NCBI GenBank assembly: GCA_031459235.1
Contig: JAVKIY010000002.1
Coordinates: 18,277-82,276 of the forward strand
Direction of reading: 5' to 3'
From: Fervidifonticultor_A tertius
Lineage (GTDB): Bacteria; Sysuimicrobiota; Sysuimicrobiia; Sysuimicrobiales; Humicultoraceae
DNA length: 64,000 nt
Shown here: positions 8,113 through 16,736 of the stretch, piece by piece
How the letters are laid out: every line of letters starts with the position of its first letter
Position numbering within the stretch: position 1 is the first letter of the stretch
Position numbers and translations under genes: made by a program
Notes under the pieces: model-generated
Seen by the model: the letters and a program-made list of their open reading frames with translations, nothing else
What the model was told of the DNA's origin: nothing
The model's database searches: none

Positions 8113-9063
8113 ATGAACGGCGATGACGTGCGCACGGTGGCGCTGATCGGCGCCGGCACGATGGGGCCCGGGATGGCCGCGATGTTCGCCACCCACGGTT
8201 TCGACGTCCGGCTGGCGGACATCAAGCCCGACGTGCTGGAGCGGGCCCGCGGCACGGTGGAGACGGTGTATGCGACCCTGCAGCAGGGCGAGCTCCTCTC
8301 CGCCGACCAGGTGGCCGCGGCCCGGCCGCGGCTCACCTTCACCTCTGATCCGATGGACGCGCTGGCAGGCGTCGATTTCGTGGTGGAGGCCATCCCCGAG
8401 CGCGCCGATCTCAAACAGCAGTTCTTCGCCGAGGCCGAGCGGCGCATCGGGCCCGAGGCGATCCTGGCCTCCAACACCTCCGGCATCCCGATCACCGAGC
8501 TCGGGCGCGCCGTGCAGCGGCCCGAGCGCGTGGTGGGCATGCACTGGTCGAACCCGCCGCACCTGATCCCCGTCATCGAGGTCATCCGCGGCGAGCGCAC
8601 CGGCGACGCCGCGGTCGCCGCCACGCGCCGTGTGGTCGAGCGCCTGGGCATGATCCCGGTCGTCGTGCGGCGCGACGTGCCGGGGTTTGTCGAGAACCGC
8701 ATCCTCTACGCGATCATGCGCGAGGCGCTCCACCTGCTGGAGGAAGGGATCGCCTCGGCCGAGGACATCGACACGATCGTGAAGTGGGGGATCGGTTACA
8801 AGCTCGCGGTCATCGGGCCGCTGGAGCTGCTGGACGTCGCCGGACTCGATATCTACCACAGCGTGGCGTCCTACCTGAACGCCGACCTGAGCAGCCGCCG
8901 CGACGTGAGCCCGCTCGTCCGGCAGAAGGTCGAGGCCGGCGAGCTTGGCATCAAGACGGGCCGCGGCCTGTTCGCCTACACGCCCGAGAGCATCCCGCCG
9001 CTGATGCAGCGGCGCATGCGCCTGCTGCTCGCGACGCGGAAGGCGCTGTCGGTGACGGCATGA
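8113..9063 (+). CDS. 3-hydroxyacyl-CoA dehydrogenase-family enzyme, FHMPC dehydrogenase-like
   Basis: A 316-residue NAD-dependent dehydrogenase. The Rossmann motif GAGTMG is at residues 13-18, and the catalytic His144 is in GMHWSNPPH. The C-terminal domain carries DVPGFVENRILYA and KWGIGYKLAVIGP. These stretches, with DVAGLDIYHSVASYLNADLS, are very close to what I recall of M. loti 5-formyl-3-hydroxy-2-methylpyridine-4-carboxylate 5-dehydrogenase (FHMPC dehydrogenase), an aldehyde-oxidising member of this family in vitamin B6 breakdown. A fatty-acid role is less likely: there is no thiolase or enoyl-CoA hydratase nearby. ATG 8113 follows GGAGGCG and overlaps nothing upstream; its stop overlaps the next start. 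Confidence 0.85.
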   Translation: MNGDDVRTVALIGAGTMGPGMAAMFATHGFDVRLADIKPDVLERARGTVETVYATLQQGELLSADQVAAARPRLTFTSDPMDALAGVDFVVEAIPERADLKQQFFAEAERRIGPEAILASNTSGIPITELGRAVQRPERVVGMHWSNPPHLIPVIEVIRGERTGDAAVAATRRVVERLGMIPVVVRRDVPGFVENRILYAIMREALHLLEEGIASAEDIDTIVKWGIGYKLAVIGPLELLDVAGLDIYHSVASYLNADLSSRRDVSPLVRQKVEAGELGIKTGRGLFAYTPESIPPLMQRRMRLLLATRKALSVTA

Positions 9064-9803
9064 CCGCGCGCCGCCCCTCCGACGGCGACCTCCGCGCGCA
9101 GGTCGCGTGGGCGTGCCGGATCCTGGCGGCCTACGGCCACGGTGACCTGACGCTCGGCCACGTGAGCGCCCGCGCCGGCGACCGCGTGTTCATGAAGCGC
9201 AAGGGGCTCGCGCTCGAGGAGGTGGCGCCGCGGGACGTGCTGACGCTCGACCTGGACGGCCGGCGCCTGCGGGGCGACGGCGCCGTCCACCTGGAGGTGC
9301 CGCTCCACACCGAGGTCTACAAGGCGCGCCCTGATGTCGGCGCGGTCATCCACACGCACCCCATCTACACCACCGCGCTCGGCGCCGCCGGGGCGCGGCT
9401 GCTCCCGCTCTCGCACGACGCGCTGCTCTTCCCCGACGGCCTGGCGGTCTTCGAGGACACGGCCGACCTGATCATGTCGGCTCAGGTGGGCGCGGACATC
9501 GCCCGCGCGCTCGGGGCGCGGCGGGCCGTGCTGCTCCGCAATCACGGCGTGCTGGTGGTCGGCAAGGACGTGCGGTGGGCCGTGTTCGCGGCGCTGACCC
9601 TGGAGCGCGCGGTCATGGTGCAGGCGGTCGCCTCGCGGCTCGGCGAGCCCCGACCGATTCCCCAGGCGTTGCTCGGGCCGTTGCACGCCTCCAAGTACCG
9701 TGACGAGTTCATGGACGAGTACTGGGCCTACTGGCTGCGCACGGTGCGCCGGATGGGGCTCGACGAGGGCATGCCCCGCGCGCACCGCCGGAGGGCGCGG
9801 TGA
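9060..9803 (+). CDS. Class II aldolase/adducin-family protein, HMPDC decarboxylase candidate
   Basis: A 247-residue protein starting at the ATG that overlaps the upstream stop (the open frame runs back to 8784). Zinc-site features of class II aldolases are present: Glu in PLHTEVYKARPD, the HTHP pair in AVIHTHPIY, and a third His in LLRNHGVLVVG. Family members include fuculose-phosphate aldolase and, importantly, 3-hydroxy-2-methylpyridine-4,5-dicarboxylate decarboxylase of vitamin B6 catabolism. Because the gene before it resembles the enzyme that makes that dicarboxylate, decarboxylation of a pyridine dicarboxylate is the most coherent role. A sugar-phosphate aldolase cannot be excluded from motifs alone. 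Confidence 0.8.
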   Translation: MTARRPSDGDLRAQVAWACRILAAYGHGDLTLGHVSARAGDRVFMKRKGLALEEVAPRDVLTLDLDGRRLRGDGAVHLEVPLHTEVYKARPDVGAVIHTHPIYTTALGAAGARLLPLSHDALLFPDGLAVFEDTADLIMSAQVGADIARALGARRAVLLRNHGVLVVGKDVRWAVFAALTLERAVMVQAVASRLGEPRPIPQALLGPLHASKYRDEFMDEYWAYWLRTVRRMGLDEGMPRAHRRRAR

Positions 9804-12106
9804 GCACGGGCGGCCGCGTGGTCGGGACGTCGGTCCGCCGGGTCGACGTCGACAAGGTCACCGGCGCCGCGCGCTTCGCCGGCGACCTGCGCGAGCCCGG
9901 CATGCTCTACGGGCAGGTCCTGCGCAGCCCGCACGCCTCGGCGCGGATCGTGCGCGTGGACCCCACCCCGGCGCTCGCGGTCCCCGGCGTGCGCGCGGTG
10001 CTGACCGGCGCGGACCTCGACCCCCAGACGGCGCTCTACGGGCACGCGATCAAGGATCGGCCCATCGTTGCGATCGACCGCGTGCGGTTCGCGGGCGAGC
10101 CGGTGGCGGCTGTGGCGGCCGACAGCCCCCAGGCCGCCGCCGAGGCGGCCGAGCGCATCGAGGTCGTCTACGAGCCGCTGCCGGGCGTCACCACGCTCGC
10201 CGCGGCCCTGGCCCCAGGGGCGCCCCGCGTGCACGAGGCGACCTACCAGCGCGGCTTGTTCCACGGCCTGGGCGAGTTCGCCGACGAGGGCGGCAACGTC
10301 TGCTACCACTACCGGGTGGCGCGCGGCGAGGGGCGCGCGGCGTTCGAGGCGCCCGGGCTGGTGGTCGTCGAGAACGAATACACGTTTCCCGCCGTCTACC
10401 AGTACGCGATGGAGCCCCACACCGTCATCGCGCGGTGGGGCAGCGACGGCCTGACCGTGCACGCCTGCTGCCAGCACCCCTACCTGGTGCGCGCCGAGCT
10501 CGCGGACCTGTTCGGATTGCCGCTGGCGGCGGTGCGCGTGATCGTGCCCTACATCGGCGGCGGGTTCGGCAGCAAGTCCTACACGAAGATGGAACCGATC
10601 ACGGCCGCGCTCGCGCGGAAGGCCGGGGCGCCGGTAAGGATCGCGAACCGCGTCGACGAAGCGATGGTGACCACGCGGCGGCACAACATGCGCTGCTGGA
10701 TGCGCTCCGCGGCGACGCGCGACGGCCGCGTGGTCGCTCGGGAGTGCCGCGCGTGGCTGGACACCGGGGCCTACGCGGACAACGGTCCGCGCGTGGCCGC
10801 CACCGCCGGGGACGCGGCGCCCGGGCCCTACCGCTGGGACGCCGTCGCGGTGGACGCCTGGGCGATCTACACCAACACGCCGCCGGCCGGGTCGTACCGC
10901 GGGTTCGGCGCCACGCACCTGCAGTGGATCGGCGAGGCCCAGATCGACGCGCTGGCGCGCGCGGTCGGCATGGACCGGTTGGAGTTCCGCCGCCGTAACC
11001 TCCTGCGGCCCGGCGAGGAGGTCCGGCCCGGCGGCAAGCCGCTCGACGCGGACCTGGTGGGCGACGTGGAGCGGGCAGCGGCCGCCATCGGGTGGGGCAC
11101 GCCGGCCGGGCCCGAGGTGGGGCGCGGGCTCAGCGTCGGGCTGCTGGCGGCCGGGGCGAACCCGGTCTCGGTGGCCGCGGTGCGGCTGCAGGCCGACGGG
11201 ACCGCGGTCGTGCTGGCCAGTACCTCCGAGCTCGGCCAGGGCGCGCGGACGGTGTTCGCGCAGATCGTGGGCGAGGAGCTGGCGCTGCCGGTCGAGCGCG
11301 TCCGGGTGATGGGCGCGGACACGCAGTTCACGCCCTACGACCGGTCCACGGGTGCCAGCCGCTCGACCACGCTGGCGGGCACCGCGGTGCTGCGCGCCGC
11401 GGTGCACCTGCGCGAGCAGCTCCTCGACATCGCCGCTTCCCGCTGGGGGCTGCCCGCGTCCGCGCTCCGGGTGCGCGACGGCGCCGTCTGGCACGAGACC
11501 GAGCGGCTCACGTATCCCGACCTGCTCCGGGAGCACTTCGGCATGCCCGGCGGCGAGCTGATCGGTCGGGGCGAGGTGCGACCGCAGCGCGGCACCGGGT
11601 CGTTCGCCGAGGGGCCGGTTTTCTGGGAGGTGTGCGTCGGCGGCGCGGAGGTCGAGGTGGACCGCGAGACGGGCCGCGTCCGGGTGCGGCGGCTCGCGAG
11701 CGTGGCGGACGTGGGGAAGGCGATCAACCCGCAGCTCGTCGAGGCGCAGGACGAGGGCGGGAGTCTGCAGGGGGTGGGCAACGCGCTCTACGAGGAGATG
11801 GTCTTCGAGGACGGGCAGCTGCTGAACGGCTCGCTCGTCGATTACCACGTGCCAACGATCGCGGATGTCCCCGACGAGATGGTCTCCGTGCTCGTGGAGA
11901 ACGCGGACGGGCCGGGGCCCTACGGCGCCAAGGGGGTCGGCGAGGGGTCGCTCGCCTTCGTGCCCGGGGCGATCGTGGGTGCGCTCGCCGAGCTGGGGAT
12001 CGAGGTGACGGGGCTGCCCCTTACGCCCGAGCGGGTCTGGCGCCGGTTGAGGGGCGCAGGGGACGGAGCGCGCACGGACATGCACGTCGAGATCAGGGGG
12101 GGATGA
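9800..12106 (+). CDS. Xanthine dehydrogenase-family Mo-cofactor subunit (first of three)
   Basis: A 768-residue large subunit of the xanthine oxidase family, which hydroxylates N-heterocycles or oxidises aldehydes with water as oxygen source. The N-terminal a/b hammerhead domain (about 8-120) is followed by the two Mo-binding domains. Visible motifs are YIGGGFGSK, GSYRGFGATHLQWI and, near the end, the active-site Glu in GAKGVGEGS. GTG 9800 overlaps the previous stop and its own stop overlaps the next start. No FAD or 2Fe-2S subunit gene lies next to it, so partners must come from elsewhere or from outside the window. In this cluster it could oxidise an aldehyde such as a pyridoxal-like compound, or hydroxylate the ring. 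Confidence 0.88.
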   Translation: MSTGGRVVGTSVRRVDVDKVTGAARFAGDLREPGMLYGQVLRSPHASARIVRVDPTPALAVPGVRAVLTGADLDPQTALYGHAIKDRPIVAIDRVRFAGEPVAAVAADSPQAAAEAAERIEVVYEPLPGVTTLAAALAPGAPRVHEATYQRGLFHGLGEFADEGGNVCYHYRVARGEGRAAFEAPGLVVVENEYTFPAVYQYAMEPHTVIARWGSDGLTVHACCQHPYLVRAELADLFGLPLAAVRVIVPYIGGGFGSKSYTKMEPITAALARKAGAPVRIANRVDEAMVTTRRHNMRCWMRSAATRDGRVVARECRAWLDTGAYADNGPRVAATAGDAAPGPYRWDAVAVDAWAIYTNTPPAGSYRGFGATHLQWIGEAQIDALARAVGMDRLEFRRRNLLRPGEEVRPGGKPLDADLVGDVERAAAAIGWGTPAGPEVGRGLSVGLLAAGANPVSVAAVRLQADGTAVVLASTSELGQGARTVFAQIVGEELALPVERVRVMGADTQFTPYDRSTGASRSTTLAGTAVLRAAVHLREQLLDIAASRWGLPASALRVRDGAVWHETERLTYPDLLREHFGMPGGELIGRGEVRPQRGTGSFAEGPVFWEVCVGGAEVEVDRETGRVRVRRLASVADVGKAINPQLVEAQDEGGSLQGVGNALYEEMVFEDGQLLNGSLVDYHVPTIADVPDEMVSVLVENADGPGPYGAKGVGEGSLAFVPGAIVGALAELGIEVTGLPLTPERVWRRLRGAGDGARTDMHVEIRGG

Positions 12107-13200
12107 AGATGCGAGATGGACGTACTGCCCGCACGGCGAGGGGCGCGCTGGGGCTTCTCGTCGTCCTGCTCGTCATCGCGGCCGGCCTCTCCACCGGCCA
12201 GGCCGCGCCGGCGCGCCGGCTAGTCGTCTACAGCGCGGCACCACGCGACTTCACCGAGTCGCTCAAGCGCGACTTCGAGGCGGAGAACCCCGGCGTGACG
12301 GTCGAGATTCTGCCGGGGCTGGGCGCGGAGGCCATCCTGACGCGGCTCGACGCCGAGCGCGCCTCGCCGCGCGCGGACGTCTTCCACTCCGGCGCGGTGT
12401 TCGAGTTCATCGAGGCCACCAAGAAGGGACTGCTGGAACCCACCAACCCCCGGGAGATCGCCGGCGTCGCCCCGTCCACCCTGTTCCTGGGCGGCTCCCG
12501 CATCCCGCTGCACGACCGGGAGGGCCACTGGTACGTGTGGGGGTACTCGCTCGGCGTGATCGGCTACAACCGGGACCGGCTCGCCGCGCTGCGCCTGCCG
12601 GTGCCCCGCACCTGGTCCGATCTGACCAACCCGGCCTACAAGGGCCACGTGGTGTTCAACATGCCGCAACTCTCCTCGTCGGCGTTCAACACGATCGTCG
12701 CGCTCTACCAGATCATGGGGCCGCAGGGCCTGTGGAGTTACTGGGATCGGCTCAACGAGAACCTGGCGTTCTACTCCCGGTCCACCTCGGCGCTCTACAC
12801 GCTGGTGGGCCGCGGCGAGATCCCGATCAGCTTCGGCACCGCCCGCTCCTACCACGAGGGCAAGGTCCGCGGGCAGGCCGTCGAGGTCGTCTACCCGACC
12901 GAGGGCGCGTGGGTCTTCGCCACCGCGGTGGGGGTGGTCCGCGGCGCGCCCAACGCCGATCTGGCGCGGCAGTTCATCAAGTTCATCCTGTCCCCGTCGG
13001 GGCAGATCAACTCGGCGAACAACTACCAGAACCCGGTGCGTGCCGGGATCCGTGCCACCGTCCACCCCGTCGACCTGTCCATCGAGGCGGTCGTGCGCGA
13101 GGTGCCCAAGGTGGTCGTTGTGGACATCGAGACGGCGACCCGCATCCGGCCCGAGGTGATGCGGCGCTTCGACCAGTACACGTCCGGGCGTGCGCGCTGA
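12103..13200 (+). CDS. ABC transporter substrate-binding protein, Fe3+/thiamine type
   Basis: A 365-residue exported solute-binding protein. ATG 12103 overlaps the previous stop. A Sec signal peptide covers about residues 1-35 (basic start, then LGLLVVLLVIAAGL, cleavage near QAAPA), without a lipobox Cys. The mature part begins RLVVYSAAPRDFTESL and has WSDLTNPAYKGHV and the ISFGTARSYHEG region, the pattern of extracellular family 1 proteins such as FbpA/AfuA/ThiB. The next two genes give the matching permease and ATPase, so this is a complete importer embedded in the catabolic operon. It probably brings in the pathway substrate or an anion rather than iron. Confidence 0.87.
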   Translation: MKMRDGRTARTARGALGLLVVLLVIAAGLSTGQAAPARRLVVYSAAPRDFTESLKRDFEAENPGVTVEILPGLGAEAILTRLDAERASPRADVFHSGAVFEFIEATKKGLLEPTNPREIAGVAPSTLFLGGSRIPLHDREGHWYVWGYSLGVIGYNRDRLAALRLPVPRTWSDLTNPAYKGHVVFNMPQLSSSAFNTIVALYQIMGPQGLWSYWDRLNENLAFYSRSTSALYTLVGRGEIPISFGTARSYHEGKVRGQAVEVVYPTEGAWVFATAVGVVRGAPNADLARQFIKFILSPSGQINSANNYQNPVRAGIRATVHPVDLSIEAVVREVPKVVVVDIETATRIRPEVMRRFDQYTSGRAR

Positions 13201-14881
13201 GCCCGTCGCCATCGAGCGGACGCGAGCGTGGGGCCGGCCCGCCGGCCCCACGCTCGACCCGCTGCGCGTCCTCGAGGTCCTGACCGGGGCGTTCCTGATC
13301 GCGTTCCTCATCGTCCCCATCGGCGCCATCGTCGTGGACTCGGCCGCGCTGATCGCGCGCGGCGGCCTGTGGGAGTTTCCGGACTTCGTCGGCTATCTCG
13401 TGCGCCTCACCCGTAACTCGCTGGTGGTGGCCTCGATCGTCACGGTGATCTGCGTCGCGGTGAGCCTGCCGCTCGCGGTGCTGGTCGGGCGGGTGCTGCC
13501 GGCGCAGCGGCTGCTGCCCGTCGCGCTCACGCTCCCCCTGCTGGCGCCGCCATTCGTGTACGCGTTCGCCACCATCATCCTGTTCGGGCGCGTGGGTGTC
13601 ATCACCCAGCTCCTGGCGCCGTTGGGCATCCGTATGCCCGAGATCTACGGGTTGCCGGGGATTGTGGTCACACACGTGCTGCACTTGATCCCGCTCTCCT
13701 ACCTGACGATCGCCGCCGGGCTGCGGACCGTGCCGAAGGCGATCGAGGAGTGCGCGATCTCGCTCGGCAGCACCCCGATGCAGGTCCTGGTCCGGATCGT
13801 CTTGCCGTATGTCTCCTCGTACGTCTACATGGCGTCGTTGCTCGTCTTCCTGGCGTCGTTCGGCGATGTGGGCGCGCCCTTGCTGGTCGGCGGCCAGTAC
13901 CTGGTACTGCCCACCGAGGCGTTCACGCGGTTCACGAGCTTCATCGCGGACCGGCGCGTGCCGGTGCTGCTGTCGAGCTGGATCGTCGCGATCTCGGTGG
14001 TGATCCTGGTCGTGGTGCGCGCGCTCATGCGGCGGACCGCGATCGTGCACACCTTCGGGGTCGAGACCTATACCTATGCGCAGCCGTCGTGGCGGGTCGT
14101 CGGCGCGGTGTTCTGCTGGGGCATCGCCGCGGTGCTGTTCGTCCCCTACCTGGTGATCTTCGTCTCCTCGCTGGCGACCGTGTGGGGCCCCGACCTGCTC
14201 CCGAAGGGCTACACCCTCAACCACTACCAGGCCCTGTGGCGGTCGGTGGAGCCGCTGCGCAACTCGCTGCTCGTCTCCGGGCTCGCCACGCCCATCGCCG
14301 TCATGCTGGCGGTGGTCATCGGCCGCATGATGCGGGACGGCGGCCGGCTCGGCGCCGCGTTGGACTACGTCACGCTGCTGCCGTTCGTCGTCTCGGGGGT
14401 GGTCGTGGGCATCGGGCTCGTCCGTGTCTACTCTCCGCTGGACACCCTCTCGCCCGTCGTGCCGCTGATCACCGGCCCCGCCCTGTTGGTGGTCGCGATG
14501 GTGAGTCGCCGCGTCTCGTATCCGATGCGCGTGCTCGCCGCCGCCTACACGCGCATCGACCGCAGTCTGGAGGAGAGCTCGCTCAGCCTGGGGGCCTCGC
14601 CCGCGACGACGTTCTGGCGCATCACGCTGCCTCAGCTCGCGCCGGCGATCGTCGCGGCGCTCATCATCACCTTCATCCAGATCATCAAGGAACTCGGCGC
14701 GACCCTGATCGTCTACCGGCCGGGATGGGTGACCCTGCCGGTGCAAATCTACGCCTACGCGCTGGAGGGCAACCTGGGCCGCGCCGGCGCCGTGTCCATG
14801 GTCCTGCTGGCCATCGTGGCGGCTGGCACCGCGGCCGCGGGCCTGTTGGGCCGGCGGACCCGGGGGGAGGTCGCGTCATGA
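13190..14881 (+). CDS. ABC transporter permease, fused two-domain (FbpB type)
   Basis: An integral membrane protein of 563 residues with two homologous permease halves, about six membrane segments each, as in FbpB/AfuB. Each half carries the cytoplasmic EAA loop: ECAISLGSTPMQVLVRIVLP in the first and ESSLSLGASPATTFWRITLP in the second. GTG 13190 overlaps the end of the binding-protein gene by 11 bases, and the stop overlaps the ATPase start. It forms the membrane channel of the importer with the genes on either side. Confidence 0.9.
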   Translation: MRAEPVAIERTRAWGRPAGPTLDPLRVLEVLTGAFLIAFLIVPIGAIVVDSAALIARGGLWEFPDFVGYLVRLTRNSLVVASIVTVICVAVSLPLAVLVGRVLPAQRLLPVALTLPLLAPPFVYAFATIILFGRVGVITQLLAPLGIRMPEIYGLPGIVVTHVLHLIPLSYLTIAAGLRTVPKAIEECAISLGSTPMQVLVRIVLPYVSSYVYMASLLVFLASFGDVGAPLLVGGQYLVLPTEAFTRFTSFIADRRVPVLLSSWIVAISVVILVVVRALMRRTAIVHTFGVETYTYAQPSWRVVGAVFCWGIAAVLFVPYLVIFVSSLATVWGPDLLPKGYTLNHYQALWRSVEPLRNSLLVSGLATPIAVMLAVVIGRMMRDGGRLGAALDYVTLLPFVVSGVVVGIGLVRVYSPLDTLSPVVPLITGPALLVVAMVSRRVSYPMRVLAAAYTRIDRSLEESSLSLGASPATTFWRITLPQLAPAIVAALIITFIQIIKELGATLIVYRPGWVTLPVQIYAYALEGNLGRAGAVSMVLLAIVAAGTAAAGLLGRRTRGEVAS

Positions 14882-15987
14882 CGAAGATCCGGCTGGCCGA
14901 GCTGAGCCGCGCGTTCGGCCCGGTGTGGGCCGTCCGCGGCGTCTCCCTGGAGGTGCGCGAGGGGGAGTTCTTCTCGCTGCTCGGCCCCTCGGGGTGCGGC
15001 AAGACCACGACGCTGCGCATGGTGGCCGGCCTCGAGCGTCCCACCGCCGGGCACATCTACTTCGGCGACGACGATGTCACGCACACCCCCCCGCAGCACC
15101 GCAACGTGGGGCTGGTGTTCCAGAGCTACGCCGTGTTCCCGACGATGTCGGTCGCCGACAACGTGGCGTACGGGCTGCGCATCCGCAGGGTGCCCGGCGC
15201 GGAGATACGTCGGCGCGTGGCCCAGATGCTCGAGATCGTAGGGCTCGGGGCCCTCGGCGCCCGCATGCCCGGCCAGCTCAGCGGCGGTCAGCTCCAGCGG
15301 GTCGCGCTCGCGCGGGCACTGGCCATCCAGCCGCGTGTCCTGCTCCTGGATGAGCCGCTCTCGAATCTCGACGCCAAGCTCCGGGTCGAGGTGCGCGCCG
15401 AGATCCGACGCCTGCAGCGTGAGCTCGAGATCACCACGCTCTACGTTACCCACGACCAGGAGGAGGCGCTGTCGATGTCCGACCGTATCGGCGTCATGCA
15501 CGCCGGCCGGCTGGATCAGGTCGGCGTGCCCGACGAGATCTATCGCCGTCCGGCGACGCGGTTCGTCGCGCGGTTCGTGGGCGAGGGTACCCTGCTGGAC
15601 GGGGTGCTCGTCCGCGACGGCGCCCGCGCACGTGTCGCGGTCGGTGGGTTCGAGGTGCCGGTCGGCGAAGTGTCTGCGCCGCGCGCCGGAGCGGTCTGGG
15701 TGTGCATCCGGCCCGAGGGGGTGCGGCTCCTGGACAGGACCGCGGCCGGCGGTATCGGCGGAATCGTCGAGTACGTGGAGTTTGTAGGCCCGTCGCTGCG
15801 CGCCGACGTGCGCGTCCCCGGCCTGCCTAGACTGTTGCGGCTCGCGGGGTCGTCGGTGGATCTGGCCGGCCGCGTGCGCACGGGCGACGCGGTTCGCCTG
15901 GCGGTGGATCCGGCCGGGGTCGCGGTGGGCCCGGCGGAAGCGCCGGAGGCCGAGCCGGTCGCCGCGGGTGGCGGCGCGCGAGCGTGA
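14878..15987 (+). CDS. ABC transporter ATP-binding protein (FbpC/PotA type)
   Basis: A 369-residue ATPase that powers the importer. Motifs in order are Walker A LGPSGCGKTTTLR (about residues 36-48), Q-loop VFQSYAVFP, signature LSGGQLQRVALARAL, Walker B VLLLDEPLSNLD and the switch His in YVTHDQEEAL. A C-terminal TOBE-like regulatory domain occupies about 240-350. The ATG overlaps the permease stop and the stop overlaps the HAD gene start. The open frame extends back to 13750, but that part is a shadow of the permease. Confidence 0.92.
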   Translation: MTKIRLAELSRAFGPVWAVRGVSLEVREGEFFSLLGPSGCGKTTTLRMVAGLERPTAGHIYFGDDDVTHTPPQHRNVGLVFQSYAVFPTMSVADNVAYGLRIRRVPGAEIRRRVAQMLEIVGLGALGARMPGQLSGGQLQRVALARALAIQPRVLLLDEPLSNLDAKLRVEVRAEIRRLQRELEITTLYVTHDQEEALSMSDRIGVMHAGRLDQVGVPDEIYRRPATRFVARFVGEGTLLDGVLVRDGARARVAVGGFEVPVGEVSAPRAGAVWVCIRPEGVRLLDRTAAGGIGGIVEYVEFVGPSLRADVRVPGLPRLLRLAGSSVDLAGRVRTGDAVRLAVDPAGVAVGPAEAPEAEPVAAGGGARA

Positions 15988-16736
15988 CCACCGCCGGCGC
16001 CATCCGCGCGGTGCTGTTCGACTTCCACGAGACACTGATCTCCGCGGACCGCTGGTTTGCGATGGAGATCGGCGGCATCGCGGTCGAGATGCTCCAGCAC
16101 CTGGGGCTGTGGGCCGGCGCACCGCCCGAGGAGGACCGACGCCGGATCGAGGCCGCCTTCGCGCGGCTGCGCGCGGTCATCAACGGCGCCGGCGTGGAGT
16201 ACTCGGCGCAGGAGATCGGCCGCCGGATGTTGCGCGCCGTCGGCCGGGACGGCGTGTCGGTCGAGGCGCTCGACGCCGCAGCCGCGCGGCTGTTCCGCGC
16301 CTACCTCGCCGACGTCACGGTGAAGCCCGGCGCCGCGCGCGCGCTCGACGCGCTGGCGGTCGCGGGACTGCGCCTGGGCATCGTGTCGAACGTCGCCTAT
16401 GGGCCGTTCATCGCCTGGGCGCTTGAGGCGCACGGGCTGCGCGAGCGCTTCCACGCGATCGTGGCCTCCGCCGAGGTCGGCCTGCGCAAGCCGCGGCGCG
16501 AGATCTTCGCAGCCGGCCTCGAGGCCGTGGGCGTGGCGGCGGCCGAGGCGGTCTACGTCGGCAACGACTACCTCAAGGACGTCGTGGGGGCGAAGCTCGC
16601 CGGGATGCGGGCGATCTGGATGCCCGACGCCGGGGCCGCAGACTACCGACCGGACACGGCCATCCACCCCGACGCCGTGGTCGGGGGACTCGACGAGGTG
16701 CCGGCCGTCCTGGCCGCGTGGGCGGGCGCGGCGTGA
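15984..16736 (+). CDS. HAD-superfamily hydrolase with altered motif I
   Basis: A 250-residue subfamily IA hydrolase. Motif I is VLFDFHETLI: the nucleophile Asp13 is present, but the second Asp of the usual DxD is His15. The cap domain spans about 20-110; motif II is IVSNVAYG, the motif III lysine is in GLRKPRREIF, and the motif IV acids are in VGNDYLKDV. The second Asp normally acts as general acid/base in phosphatases, so a substitution hints at a dehalogenase-like or otherwise modified reaction, although some phosphatases tolerate it. GTG 15984 overlaps the ATPase stop, making it part of the operon. Confidence 0.85.
   Translation: MTTAGAIRAVLFDFHETLISADRWFAMEIGGIAVEMLQHLGLWAGAPPEEDRRRIEAAFARLRAVINGAGVEYSAQEIGRRMLRAVGRDGVSVEALDAAAARLFRAYLADVTVKPGAARALDALAVAGLRLGIVSNVAYGPFIAWALEAHGLRERFHAIVASAEVGLRKPRREIFAAGLEAVGVAAAEAVYVGNDYLKDVVGAKLAGMRAIWMPDAGAADYRPDTAIHPDAVVGGLDEVPAVLAAWAGAA

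Noticed and set aside
8113..9063. Fatty-acid beta-oxidation 3-hydroxyacyl-CoA dehydrogenase
   Set aside because: No other beta-oxidation genes are near, and conserved stretches match the B6 catabolic FHMPC dehydrogenase much better.
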